Part shown: positions 14,361 through 22,941 of the stretch, in pieces
How the letters are laid out: the number at the start of each line of letters is the position of its first letter
How positions within the stretch are numbered: position 1 is the first letter of the stretch
Source of the DNA: CAZNVB01 sp964651495
GTDB lineage: Bacteria; Acidobacteriota; Aminicenantia; Aminicenantales; UBA8522
Direction: 5' to 3'
DNA: 22,941 bases
Assembly: GCA_964651495.1 (NCBI GenBank)
Contig: CAZYWP010000038.1
Location: 1 to 22,941 of the forward strand
Notes under the pieces: generated by a model
What the model saw: only the letters and a program-made list of their open reading frames with translations
Database searches by the model: none
What the model was told of the DNA's origin: nothing
Made by a program: the position numbers and the translations under genes

Positions 14361-14509
14361 AGAGGCGAGGGTGTTGGATGAGAAAGTCCGTCGAAGCCTG
14401 AGCGGGCACGGTTTCTCGATTGAAAGGAGAGAAGAGCGAAGGCTGAGTTCGAAGCGAGTTTCCTTGCTGGGGAAACGAGCGGGCTGACGAATCCAATACC
14501 GGAGCCTCG
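14361..14509 (-). repeat. dispersed repeat, copy B
   Basis: Occupies part of the 480-bp spacer 14165-14644. Read on the minus strand it matches copy A at 8023-8280 end to end: CGAGGCTC, GATTCGTCAGCCCGCTCGTT, AAACTCGCTT, TCGAGAAACC, TGCCCGCTCAGG and CCAACACCCTCGCCTCT in the same order. Copy A's 139-nt hairpin-rich segment is missing. Copy B instead has about 25 nt of its own between AAACTCGCTT and TTTCAATCGAG. The rest of the spacer holds the cytochrome promoter on one side and a hairpin and promoter on the other. Confidence 0.75.
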
Positions 14510-14513
14510 ATGG

Positions 14514-14538
14514 GGGGAACCGACGGGACTGGTTCCCC
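14514..14538 (+). repeat. perfect 8-bp hairpin beside repeat copy B
   Basis: GGGGAACC (14514-14521) pairs with GGTTCCCC (14531-14538) around a 9-nt loop. It borders the repeat and sits 36 bp before the TTGACA of the release-factor-like gene. No T-run follows on either strand, so it is not a standard terminator. Confidence 0.45.
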
Positions 14539-14573
14539 GGGGTGCGGGGGCTGAGGGCGGCTTGCTGCGCCTA

Positions 14574-14603
14574 TTGACATCACAAAAACGGGGATGCATA
14601 CAA
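14574..14603 (+). promoter_or_regulatory. candidate promoter of the release-factor-like gene
   Basis: A consensus -35 TTGACA (14574-14579), then TGCATACAA, which could act as an extended -10 (TGn plus ATACAA, 18-bp spacer). The -10 hexamer itself is weak. Confidence 0.4.
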
Positions 14604-14636
14604 GCCCTTTCTTTATTTTGAAAAGACGGAGATAAT

Positions 14637-14648
14637 ATGGGCCGATGA
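14637..14648 (+). CDS. three-codon leader ORF (Met-Gly-Arg) overlapping the next start
   Basis: ATG GGC CGA TGA, with GGAG (14628-14631) five bases upstream. Its TGA overlaps the ATG of the release-factor-like gene as ATGA. It could couple initiation or simply be chance; the longer gene's own spacing from GGAG is 13 nt. Confidence 0.25.
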   Translation: MGR

Positions 14649-15064
14649 GCAATTTTCCCGTTCGGCCGGAAAAACAGGATGGGCTTCGCCTGAAGATGGC
14701 AAGGCTCGGCATCCGCGAGCAGGACATCGTGGAGAAGTTTATCCACGGCGGCGGCAAAGGCGGACAAAAGATCAACAAAGCGTCGAGCACGGTGTATCTC
14801 AAACACCTGCCCACGGGAATCGAGGTCAAATGCCAGGCCGAGCGCTCCCAGGCCCTTAACCGCTTCCTGGCCCGCCGGATCCTGGCGGAAAAGGTGGAGA
14901 AAAAAATCCTGGGAGAGGCGAGCGAAGAGCAGCAGAGGATCGAGAAAATCCGGCGGCAGAAGAGGAAGCGGTCAAGAAGGGCCAAACTGAAAATGCTGGA
15001 GGGCAAAAGAAAACAGTCGGAGAAAAAGCAGGCTCGCTCGTTCCGGCTCGGTCCTGAAGATTAA
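14645..15064 (+). CDS. peptide chain release factor-like protein (GGQ, ribosome rescue type)
   Basis: 139 residues, far shorter than RF1/RF2. It contains only the peptidyl-hydrolase domain: FIHGGGKGGQKINKASSTVY carries the catalytic GGQ at 39-41, followed by PTGIEVKCQAERSQALNRF. There is no codon-recognition domain. From about residue 100 the tail is strongly basic (IRRQKRKRSRRAKLKMLEGK), as in ArfB and mtRF-R/C12orf65-like proteins, whose tails enter the empty mRNA channel of stalled ribosomes. The GGGKGGQK loop is closer to the C12orf65-type bacterial group than to ArfB (GGPGGQN). Start: ATG 14645 overlaps the stop of a three-codon ORF (14637-14648) that owns the well-spaced GGAG. Convergent with the M20 gene, 64 nt away. 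Confidence 0.85.
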   Translation: MSNFPVRPEKQDGLRLKMARLGIREQDIVEKFIHGGGKGGQKINKASSTVYLKHLPTGIEVKCQAERSQALNRFLARRILAEKVEKKILGEASEEQQRIEKIRRQKRKRSRRAKLKMLEGKRKQSEKKQARSFRLGPED

Positions 15065-15128
15065 ACCCGCTTCTCTTTCTGATTCGTTATCCGGCCAGAA
15101 TTATCTTTGGCTCGCGCTGGCCTTTCCT

Positions 15129-16373
15129 TCAACCGGCCAGCCGGAGAAGGGTGTGGAGCAGCAAGTTGGCGCCCTTTTCCAGGTCATCCCAGTTGATCAT
15201 CTCCTCCGGAGAATGGCTGAGCCCGTCCAGGCAGGGAATAAAGATCATCCCGGCCTCGGTGAGTGAGGAGACGATCTGGGCGTCGTGGCCGGCGCCGCTG
15301 GTCAGCGTCAGGGAGGAATACCCCAGCCGCGCACATTCTTCCTTCATGATTCCGATCAGGCGTTCGGAGAGCACCACCGGCTCCGTCTGGTCCACCAGGC
15401 GTGAATAGAACGATAGGCCCCGGGTGGAGGCGATATCCCCGGCCAGCGCCAGAAGCTCGGTTTCCAGCGCTTTTAGGGTCTCGGGCGATGAGCTCCGGAA
15501 GTCGAGCGAAAAATCGACCTGCCCAGGGACGACGCTGAACGAACCGGGATGAACGGTGACTTTTCCCACCGTGACCATGCTTCCATAATGCCGGGTGGCC
15601 ACGAGCTGGGTTCCCTTCAGGGCAAAATCCGCCGTTGCCAGGAAGGCGTCGTGGCGGAGCTCAAGAGGTGTCGTCCCCCCGTGGTCGGCCCTGCCGACGA
15701 AGGAGCACCAAAAATAGCGCTTTCCGGCGATGCCTTCGACGATTCCTATCGGGACGTCCTCCATTTCCAGGCTGGCGCCCTGCTCGATGTGGAGCTCCAG
15801 GAAGGCCTCGAGCTCCGGTCTTTCCTCATGAGCTTTAAGGATGCTTGGGGTTGTGAATTCCGTCCCGGCCAGAATATCTTTGAGCGGCCGGCCGAAAGAG
15901 GTCATCCCCTTTTTGATTTCTTCCCTGTTCAAAAGGCCGGCAAAGGCCCGGCTGCCCAGAAAGTCCCCGACCAGGTTCCCCTCCTCATCGGTAAAGGCAA
16001 CGAGCTCGACCGGCCTGTTCAGGGGGAGGCCGTCTTCCTTGATTCTCCTCAGGCATTCCAGGCCGGCCAGCACGCCCACCGACCCGTCAAACTTCCCGCC
16101 GTTGATGACCGTATCGAGGTGCGACCCGACGAGGACCGTGCGGCCTTCGCTTCCCTGGCGGCCGAAGATATTTCCGGCGCCGTCCTGGCGGAAGACGAGT
16201 CCGGCCTGTTCAATCTTTTCCCTGAGCCACTTCCTGGCTTCCAGGTCGGCCTGGCTGAAGGACGGACGCGTGACCCCGCCGCGTGGATCACTCCCAATCC
16301 GGGCTAAAGCTTCCAGGTCATTCTTGAGACGTTCGAGGTTGATTTTTATTTCTTTGATTTTGCCAACTCCGAA
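15129..16373 (-). CDS. M20-family amidohydrolase (N-carbamoyl-amino-acid hydrolase/allantoate amidohydrolase group), start region frame-broken
   Basis: The frame is open for 414 codons from 16373. Family residues run its whole length: DPRGGVTRPSF near the start; GSHLDTV (His codon 16119-16121) and GGKFDGSVGVLAGLE, giving the first zinc ligands; VAFTDEEGN with the catalytic Glu pair; ELHIEQGASLE; SGAGHDAQ; and FIPCLDGLSHSPEE with the last ligand His. By family it removes carbamoyl or ureido groups from small N-carbamoyl compounds. No ATG, GTG or TTG occurs in frame before GTG 16085/16079, which would delete zinc ligands. An ATG at 16393 overlaps the pdxJ stop as ATGA but meets TAA after 15 codons; one extra base around 16346-16373 would join it to give about 420 residues, the normal length. 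So either a frameshift, a sequence error or a rare start. Confidence 0.8.
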   Translation of the reverse strand, partial: FGVGKIKEIKINLERLKNDLEALARIGSDPRGGVTRPSFSQADLEARKWLREKIEQAGLVFRQDGAGNIFGRQGSEGRTVLVGSHLDTVINGGKFDGSVGVLAGLECLRRIKEDGLPLNRPVELVAFTDEEGNLVGDFLGSRAFAGLLNREEIKKGMTSFGRPLKDILAGTEFTTPSILKAHEERPELEAFLELHIEQGASLEMEDVPIGIVEGIAGKRYFWCSFVGRADHGGTTPLELRHDAFLATADFALKGTQLVATRHYGSMVTVGKVTVHPGSFSVVPGQVDFSLDFRSSSPETLKALETELLALAGDIASTRGLSFYSRLVDQTEPVVLSERLIGIMKEECARLGYSSLTLTSGAGHDAQIVSSLTEAGMIFIPCLDGLSHSPEEMINWDDLEKGANLLLHTLLRLAG

Positions 16374-16389
16374 TTATGGGGAAATTCTT

Positions 16390-17109
16390 TCATGTCCCCG
16401 AATTTAACAGGTCGATCATTTCTTTGACGGCCTGGACGACGCCCACGACGGCCGCCCTGGCCACGATCGAAAAACCGATGCTGAGCTCGGTGATCTCGGG
16501 GATGGCCGCGATGGGCCCGACATTGCGGTAGTCCAGACCATGCCCCGCATGGACCTCCAGGCCCAGTTTCCGCCCGAGCTCAGCGGCCTTTTTGACCACT
16601 CGCAGGGCCGTGTCTCGCGCCGTTCCCGGCCTGAGCTCGGCGTATTTCCCGGTGTTGATCTCGATGAGCGGCACTCCAAGCTCGTGGCATGCCTTGATCT
16701 GGCCGAGGTCCGGGTCGACAAAAATGCTGACCCTGATCTTTGCTTTCAGGAGGTCCCGGATGAAGGGCGCCAGGTGCCTGCGGCCGGCAACGACATTCAG
16801 GCCGCCTTCCGTCGTCAGCTCTTCTCGCCGCTCCGGGACCAGGGAGACGACATCAGGCCTGACCTTGAGGGCAAGCTTTTTCATTTCATCAGTGGCCGCC
16901 ATTTCCAGGTTCAGCTTGGTTTTGACGGTCTTCCGGAGCTGCCGCAGGTCGCCTTCCTGGATGTGGCGCCGGTCTCCGCGCAGATGGACGACAATCCCTT
17001 CGGCTCCGGCCTGCTCGGCCAGGAGGGCAACGAGGACGGGATCCGGCTCCCTGCCCATCCGCGCCTGACGGATCGTGGCGAAATGGTCGACATTCACCGC
17101 GAGTCTCAT
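16390..17109 (-). CDS. pdxJ: pyridoxine 5'-phosphate synthase
   Basis: 239 residues, the standard PdxJ length. The N-terminus MRLAVNVDHFATIRQARMG is the family signature. Further conserved blocks are VHLRGDRRHIQ, LNLEMAATDEM, VSLVPERREELTTEGGL, VSIFVDPD, EINTGKYAE and VHAGHGLDYRNV, ending ELSIGFSIVARAAVVG. It condenses 1-deoxyxylulose 5-phosphate with 3-amino-2-oxopropyl phosphate to make pyridoxine 5'-phosphate in the DXP-dependent B6 pathway. The open frame extends to 17184, but ATG 17109 begins the conserved N-terminus and has GAGGGG upstream, so I chose it. The stop overlaps an ATG (ATGA) at 16393, the expected start of the M20 gene. glmM lies 77 nt upstream on the same strand. Confidence 0.95.
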   Translation of the reverse strand: MRLAVNVDHFATIRQARMGREPDPVLVALLAEQAGAEGIVVHLRGDRRHIQEGDLRQLRKTVKTKLNLEMAATDEMKKLALKVRPDVVSLVPERREELTTEGGLNVVAGRRHLAPFIRDLLKAKIRVSIFVDPDLGQIKACHELGVPLIEINTGKYAELRPGTARDTALRVVKKAAELGRKLGLEVHAGHGLDYRNVGPIAAIPEITELSIGFSIVARAAVVGVVQAVKEMIDLLNSGT

Positions 17110-17186
17110 TTTTTCCCCTCTCTTTGTTGAATACTCCGCGACAATGTGATTAGTACAAGATTCGTCGGGACGCCTTCTGCCCAATC

Positions 17187-18527
17187 CTATTCTCCAAGAT
17201 ATTTTGTTATCACAGCGGTCATCCGGCCGGCCAGGCTTTCGATTTCTTCCTGATCTTCCCCTTCGACCATCACCCTGGCCAGCGGCTCCGTCCCTGAATA
17301 CCGGACATCCAGCCGGCCGGTTCCGGCAAGCTCTGCCTTGATCTCCTCCATGATCCGGATGAGCTCCGGGAACTGCTTGAAGTCGGCTTTTTCTCTGACC
17401 CTCACGTTGCGGAGAACCTGCGGAAACTCCTTGAGGCCGGCGGCGAGCTCGGCCAGAGACGCTCCCGAAGACAGCATGGCCTCGACCATCTTCAAGCTGG
17501 TCAGGATGCCGTCGCCGGTCGGACAGTCGTCGAGAAAGATAGTATGGCCGGACCTCTCTCCTCCCAGGTTTGCCCCGAGCTCCAGCATTTTTTCCAGGAC
17601 GTATTTATCCCCGACCCGGGTCCGGACGAGGCCGATTCCCATGCTGTGCAGGGCTTTTTCGAGGCCCATATTGCTCATGGTGGTGGCCACGACGGTTCCG
17701 GCTTTGAGCTCGCTTTGCTCCCGCAGGAAACGCGACTGGATAAAAAGCGTGTGGTCGCCGTTCAGGATTTTTCCTCGCGCCTCCACCCAGAGGGCCCGGT
17801 CGGCGTCGCCGTCATAGGCGATCCCCAGGTCGGCTCGGGCGTCGACAACCAGGCGGGCCAGGCTTTCCGGGTGAAGCGATCCGCAGCGGCGGTTGATGTT
17901 TTTCCCATCCGGCGTGTTGAAGATCGCGATGGCCTTGAACCCGAGGTTGAAAAATACGAGCGGAGCGATAGCAAAGCCCGCTCCGTTGGAGCAATCGACG
18001 ACAATCGTCAGGTCCTTCGTCCGGGCTGAATGTTTGAGCTGGCCCTGGAGAAATTCCTTATAATCCTCGGCCAGATCTTCCCTGGGGGCGAGCCGCGGGT
18101 TCGTCCTGCCCGTTTTGACCGGCGGGCCGGCCAGGGCCTTCTCCAGCCCGGCCTCCCACGCGTCCGAGATCTTCAGCCCCTGCTGCGAGAAAATCTTGAT
18201 CCCGTTATCGCGGTAAGGGTTATGGGAAGCGGAGATGACGATGCCGGCGGAAAACCCATGCTTTCTGGTCAGAAAGGACACGGCCGAGGTCGGGATGATC
18301 CCCGCCGAAACGGCCTCTCCGCCTCCGGCCTCGATCCCCTGGAAAAGCAATTTCTCTATCCAGGGCCCGGATTCCCGGGTGTCGCGGCCGATGAGGATGC
18401 GTGGGTCAAGCCCTTTCTCCTGCAGAAGCTCGACCAGGGCTTTGGCCAGGCCGACGATCGTGGGCCGGTCGAGAGGATACCGGCCGGCGACAGCCCGGAT
18501 GCCGTCTGTCCCGAACAGCCTTTTCAT
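17187..18527 (-). CDS. glmM: phosphoglucosamine mutase
   Basis: 446 residues, normal for GlmM. It starts MKRLFGTDGIRAVAG. The phosphorylated serine is Ser101 in ISASHNPYRDNGIK. The metal-binding loop is AYDGDADRALW, the sugar-binding loop GGERSGHTIF, and the phosphate-binding loop RYSGTEPLARVMVEG. It converts glucosamine-6-phosphate to glucosamine-1-phosphate, the step leading to UDP-GlcNAc for peptidoglycan and LPS. Its ATG overlaps the cdaR stop by 4 nt (ATGA). In Firmicutes the same trio encodes a complex in which GlmM and CdaR modulate the c-di-AMP cyclase CdaA; the same link is inferred here from order. Confidence 0.96.
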   Translation of the reverse strand: MKRLFGTDGIRAVAGRYPLDRPTIVGLAKALVELLQEKGLDPRILIGRDTRESGPWIEKLLFQGIEAGGGEAVSAGIIPTSAVSFLTRKHGFSAGIVISASHNPYRDNGIKIFSQQGLKISDAWEAGLEKALAGPPVKTGRTNPRLAPREDLAEDYKEFLQGQLKHSARTKDLTIVVDCSNGAGFAIAPLVFFNLGFKAIAIFNTPDGKNINRRCGSLHPESLARLVVDARADLGIAYDGDADRALWVEARGKILNGDHTLFIQSRFLREQSELKAGTVVATTMSNMGLEKALHSMGIGLVRTRVGDKYVLEKMLELGANLGGERSGHTIFLDDCPTGDGILTSLKMVEAMLSSGASLAELAAGLKEFPQVLRNVRVREKADFKQFPELIRIMEEIKAELAGTGRLDVRYSGTEPLARVMVEGEDQEEIESLAGRMTAVITKYLGE

Positions 18528-19225
18528 TTTTTTCGCTTGGCTTCGGCCTTGTCGGGGGTTGGGATTTCCTCGATCAGGACTCTCACCTTGACGCGGTTGC
18601 GGCCGGAGGTCAGCCGCAGCTCGGGCCGCGGCAGGATCAGGTCGGCGTCGAATTCCGCCGTGCCCTGGAGCTCGGAGACGTTGATCGGGCTGGTGGTCAC
18701 TTTGTCATTTTCCCGGACCTTGCTTTCCGGGCCCTTGACCGGGACGCGGGGCGGCGCCACGTCGACGCGGACGACCCGGAAATTCTCTTTGACCTGGCCG
18801 ATAATGTTGGGGACGACATCGAGCAGGACCTCTTTAGCCCTCTCCAGCCTGAGTTTCACCTTGTTGGGCGAGATCCGGACGACCGCAGCGCCCGGCGGGA
18901 TGCTGATCATGGTCTCGTTCAGGGGATATTCCTGCTGGAAGATGGTGGCCTGCGCCAGGTTGAGCTTGGCGAAGACGTTGGCGGCGCTGAGCTCGTCGAT
19001 GAGGCGGTTGGGCGCCCGGACGGTGACGTCGACCGTGGCCTCGGGCTTCTCCACGAGTTCCATATCCCGGGGGATATTGAGGGTCTCCAGTGGGATGGTC
19101 AGCGTTTTCTCGGAGAATGTTTTCTCCTCGGGAATCAGAGACATCCAGAGAACGAAGGCCAGTACGAGCGAGAGGAGCTTGAGTTCCCAGTTGCGGAAGA
19201 TCAGGTTGCGGATAAATCGAATCAT
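18524..19225 (-). CDS. cdaR: YbbR-domain protein, CdaR-like regulator of diadenylate cyclase
   Basis: 233 residues. An N-terminal membrane anchor (about 14-30, ELKLLSLVLAFVLWMSLIPE) is preceded by the typical FRNWELK. Extracytoplasmic YbbR repeats follow, with the pattern 'v.V.v.ap..li..l....'; I see about two full repeats (residues 40-120 and 125-215), fewer than the four of Bacillus CdaR. The C-terminal tail is very basic (KAEAKRKK). By family and operon position it binds CdaA in the membrane and modulates its activity. It begins 2 nt after cdaA, with GGAATAAAG at the cdaA stop acting as ribosome site, and overlaps glmM by 4 nt. Confidence 0.88.
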   Translation of the reverse strand: MIRFIRNLIFRNWELKLLSLVLAFVLWMSLIPEEKTFSEKTLTIPLETLNIPRDMELVEKPEATVDVTVRAPNRLIDELSAANVFAKLNLAQATIFQQEYPLNETMISIPPGAAVVRISPNKVKLRLERAKEVLLDVVPNIIGQVKENFRVVRVDVAPPRVPVKGPESKVRENDKVTTSPINVSELQGTAEFDADLILPRPELRLTSGRNRVKVRVLIEEIPTPDKAEAKRKK

Positions 19226-19227
19226 CT

Positions 19228-19995
19228 TTATTCCAAATAGCGAAGCAGAAGGTCCTTGAGTTGATCTTTGTTCTCCACCCTGGCCAGCTTGCCCTTGGAG
19301 GCGAGTGATATCCGGCCCGTTTCTTCGCTCACCACGATGACGGCGGCGTCGGTTTCCTGGGAGAGGCCGAGGGCGGCGAGGTGCCGGGTCCGGGCCAGGA
19401 ATTCCTCCCCCAGGTTATGCGATGCGGGAAGCGGCAGGAGGCAGCCGGCGGCCAGGATTTTGTTTCCCTGGATGATGACGGCGCCGTCGTGGAGGGGGGA
19501 GTGGGGATAAAAGATGTTCACCAGGAGGTCCTTGGAGAGCAGGGCGTCGAGCCGCGTCCCCCGGTCGGAGAAGGCCTTCAGAGAAATTTCTTTTTCCACC
19601 GCGATCAGCGCTCCGATTTTTCTTTGGGACAGATAGTCGACGGCCAGGAAGAGGTCTTCTAACCGTTCGCCCAGGGGGCGTAGCGAAAACGGCCGGCGGA
19701 AGGAACGCGAACCGAGCCCGGTCAGAAAACGCCGGATCTCCCCCTGGAAGAGCACGATGATGCCGATGATCAAATAGGTCGAAAAGCTCCTGATCAGGCG
19801 GTGCGAGACGACCAGGCGGGCCCACTGCGTGATCAGGAAGAGGAGCCCGATGATGGCGATGCCGATGGCCATCTGGTAGGCACGGGTGTCCTTGATCAGC
19901 CGGAGAAGCGAGTAGAGGATGATGGCGACGAGAAGGATATCGACGAGGTCGACAATAGTGGCGTGCTTCAGCGCGTTGAGGAGGTCAGTGAACAT
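19228..19995 (-). CDS. cdaA: diadenylate cyclase, CdaA type (c-di-AMP synthase)
   Basis: 255 residues. Three N-terminal membrane helices (about 15-33, 41-58, 72-88) are followed by a DisA_N/DAC domain (about 105-250): LSQRKIGALIAVEKEISL, the catalytic HDGA (Asp170-Gly171-Ala172), then RTRHLAALGLSQETDAAVIV. The second signature normally reads GTRHRAA; here it is RTRHLAA (residues 202-208), with the third residue of RHR changed to Leu206. Activity is likely but should be confirmed. It makes c-di-AMP from two ATP, a second messenger for osmotic and wall homeostasis. It overlaps folP by 11 nt and is followed by cdaR and glmM. Confidence 0.92.
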   Translation of the reverse strand: MFTDLLNALKHATIVDLVDILLVAIILYSLLRLIKDTRAYQMAIGIAIIGLLFLITQWARLVVSHRLIRSFSTYLIIGIIVLFQGEIRRFLTGLGSRSFRRPFSLRPLGERLEDLFLAVDYLSQRKIGALIAVEKEISLKAFSDRGTRLDALLSKDLLVNIFYPHSPLHDGAVIIQGNKILAAGCLLPLPASHNLGEEFLARTRHLAALGLSQETDAAVIVVSEETGRISLASKGKLARVENKDQLKDLLLRYLE

Positions 19996-20878
19996 GGGCT
20001 TTCCGACTCCTCTCCCAGGCCAGGTTGGCGGCTCCCTGGCTTAAGATGCTCTCCGCTACGGTGACGGCTCTCTTGACCGCCTTGAGGTCATGAATCCTCA
20101 GGATAGAGGCGCCGTGCAGCAGGCTCACCACGGCTGCGGCAACGGTGCCCTCCAGCCGGTCCTGAGGCTCCAGGTTCAGGATTTTCCCGATGAACGACTT
20201 GTTGGAAATGCCGACAAGCACCGGTCGGCCGAGTTCGGCCAGAGAGCCGAGGTTATTGAGAAGCGCCAGGTTGTGCTCCAGTTTTTTGCCGAAACCGATC
20301 CCCGGGTCTATGATCAGGCTCTCCCGGGCGACGCCGTTGGCTTCCGCCGCCGCTATTCGCTCCTCCAGGAATGACCGGACCTCGGCCACGACATCCTCGT
20401 AGTGGGGCTCGGCCTGCATCGTCCTGGGGGTCCCCTTCATGTGCATCAGCACGAGCCCCGCACCGCTCTCGGCGGCCAAACGCAGGATTTGCGGGTCAAA
20501 CCGGCCGGCGCTGATGTCGTTGATGATGTCCGCTCCCGCCGCGACGGCGGCCTCGGCGACCTCCGCCTTGGTCGTATCCACCGAGATCAGGACGTTTTTT
20601 TTCTCCCGCAGGACTTCGATGACGGGCAGGATGCGCTTCTTCTCTTCCTTGGCCGAGATGGGATGAGCGCCGGGCCGGGAACTTTCTCCGCCGATGTCGA
20701 CGATGTCGGCCCCTTCGGCCGCGAGCTCCAGGGCGCGCTCGATGGCCCGGGCGGGCTCGAAATACAACCCGCCGTCAAAGAAGGAATCCGGAGTGACGTT
20801 GACAACCCCCATGAGCCAGGCTCGCTGGCCCAGGTCAAAGGATTTTCCCTTCGCTTGAAATCGGTGTGTCTCTCCCAA
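19985..20878 (-). CDS. folP: dihydropteroate synthase
   Basis: 297 residues, a normal DHPS size. The pterin-binding TIM barrel shows all the usual blocks: MGVVNVTPDSFFDGG, DIVDIGGESSRPGA, VLISVDTTKAEVAEAA, INDISAG, LVLMHMKGTPRTMQ, IIDPGIGFGK, VLVGISNKSFIG and the C-terminal RIHDLKAVKRAV. It joins p-aminobenzoate to 6-hydroxymethyl-7,8-dihydropterin diphosphate in folate synthesis and is the target of sulfonamides. It starts 3 nt after ftsH and overlaps cdaA by 11 nt, so it is translated as part of one tight operon. Nothing unusual is seen in the catalytic loops. Confidence 0.96.
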   Translation of the reverse strand: MGETHRFQAKGKSFDLGQRAWLMGVVNVTPDSFFDGGLYFEPARAIERALELAAEGADIVDIGGESSRPGAHPISAKEEKKRILPVIEVLREKKNVLISVDTTKAEVAEAAVAAGADIINDISAGRFDPQILRLAAESGAGLVLMHMKGTPRTMQAEPHYEDVVAEVRSFLEERIAAAEANGVARESLIIDPGIGFGKKLEHNLALLNNLGSLAELGRPVLVGISNKSFIGKILNLEPQDRLEGTVAAAVVSLLHGASILRIHDLKAVKRAVTVAESILSQGAANLAWERSRKAHVH

Positions 20879-20881
20879 CGT

Positions 20882-22816
<1,935 letters not shown>

Positions 22817-22840
22817 TTTTATCTTCCTTTTGGCGCTGCT

Positions 22841-22869
22841 ATTTTAGCACGTTTTCGTCTCGTTGTTAA
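22841..22869 (-). promoter_or_regulatory. sigma70-like promoter of the ftsH-folP-cdaA-cdaR-glmM run
   Basis: Minus strand: -35 TTAACA (22869-22864) and -10 TAAAAT (22846-22841) with exactly 17 bp between; each is one mismatch from consensus. The predicted leader is about 20 nt to ATG 22816. It likely drives the run down to glmM, and perhaps to pdxJ and the M20 gene. Confidence 0.55.
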
Positions 22870-22879
22870 GACATTGAAC

Positions 22880-22941
22880 CACGTTCTGTTGCAGCAACGT
22901 GATAATTTCCGGTTTGGGCAACGTGAATATTTCCGCTTTTT
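22880..22941. repeat. 24-bp-spaced direct repeats and dyads at the window edge, possible mobile-element terminus
   Basis: Two 18-nt copies of GCAACGTGATAATTTCCG (22894-22911; second copy 22918-22935 with two changes) recur at a 24-bp period. Next to them CACGTT/AACGTG (22880-22885, 22896-22901) and GTTGC-A-GCAAC (22888-22898) form inverted repeats. Multiple short terminal repeats of this kind are found at IS21-family ends, but no transposase is in view, so this is only a suggestion. A regulator-binding array upstream of ftsH is the alternative. Confidence 0.4.

Noticed and set aside
15093..15122. GGCCAG/CTGGCC inverted repeat between the convergent release-factor-like and M20 genes as a terminator
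   Set aside because: Only 6 bp of stem with an 18-nt loop and an interrupted T-stretch; too weak to call.

Overview
The window looks like chromosomal DNA from a GC-rich, Gram-negative-type bacterium. The cues are an outer-membrane barrel ending in aromatic Phe, lipoprotein and Sec signals, a di-haem cytochrome c peroxidase and E. coli-like ftsH-folP-glmM order. The mixture (PgsB-PgsC-PgsW, CdaA-CdaR-GlmM, exported GH78 and M14 enzymes) would suit an uncultured Acidobacteriota or Aminicenantota-like lineage. That placement is inference from gene content only.

Left region (1-2312, minus strand): an envelope operon made of a small exported YtkA-like protein, an outer-membrane barrel, a divergent FMN-binding-like protein and the first 23 codons of a MacB/FtsX-type ABC permease. 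It is divergent from the plus-strand operon pgsB-pgsC-pgsW (2547/2559-5328), a poly-gamma-glutamate-type synthesis set with no PgsA/CapA in view. The shared 246-bp spacer carries a promoter for the left operon and a TTGAC-N5-GTCAA dyad over its -35 box.

Middle (5318-8331): an unrecognised membrane protein converging on pgsW; a small exported ORF that looks truncated at a GGGGACGGTCC motif; a DUF72 protein; and, divergent from it, an EIIA-Ntr-like domain fused through a helical linker to a C4 zinc ribbon. The 8004-8331 spacer holds one copy of a dispersed repeat. The second copy lies inverted at 14361-14509.

Region 8332-14164 (minus): a GH78 alpha-L-rhamnosidase lipoprotein and an exported M14 metallopeptidase share one transcript with its own promoter. 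A periplasmic di-haem cytochrome c peroxidase lies upstream. The repeat-bearing spacer 14165-14644 separates these from a GGQ release-factor-like rescue protein (14645-15064, plus).

Right region (15129-22816, minus): a tight housekeeping run ftsH-folP-cdaA-cdaR-glmM-pdxJ-M20 amidohydrolase, with 2-11 nt overlaps or very short gaps at most junctions. It joins the E. coli-type ftsH-folP-glmM order with the Firmicutes-type cdaA-cdaR-glmM c-di-AMP module. The M20 gene shows an apparent one-base frame break next to its expected ATGA-coupled start. A sigma70-like promoter precedes ftsH, and beyond it 24-bp-spaced direct repeats run into the window edge, possibly the terminus of a mobile element.

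I see no tRNA, rRNA, CRISPR array or complete insertion sequence. No complete new system is evident. The best candidates for new biology are the EIIA-Ntr/zinc-ribbon fusion, the left envelope redox/transport operon and the dispersed repeat family.
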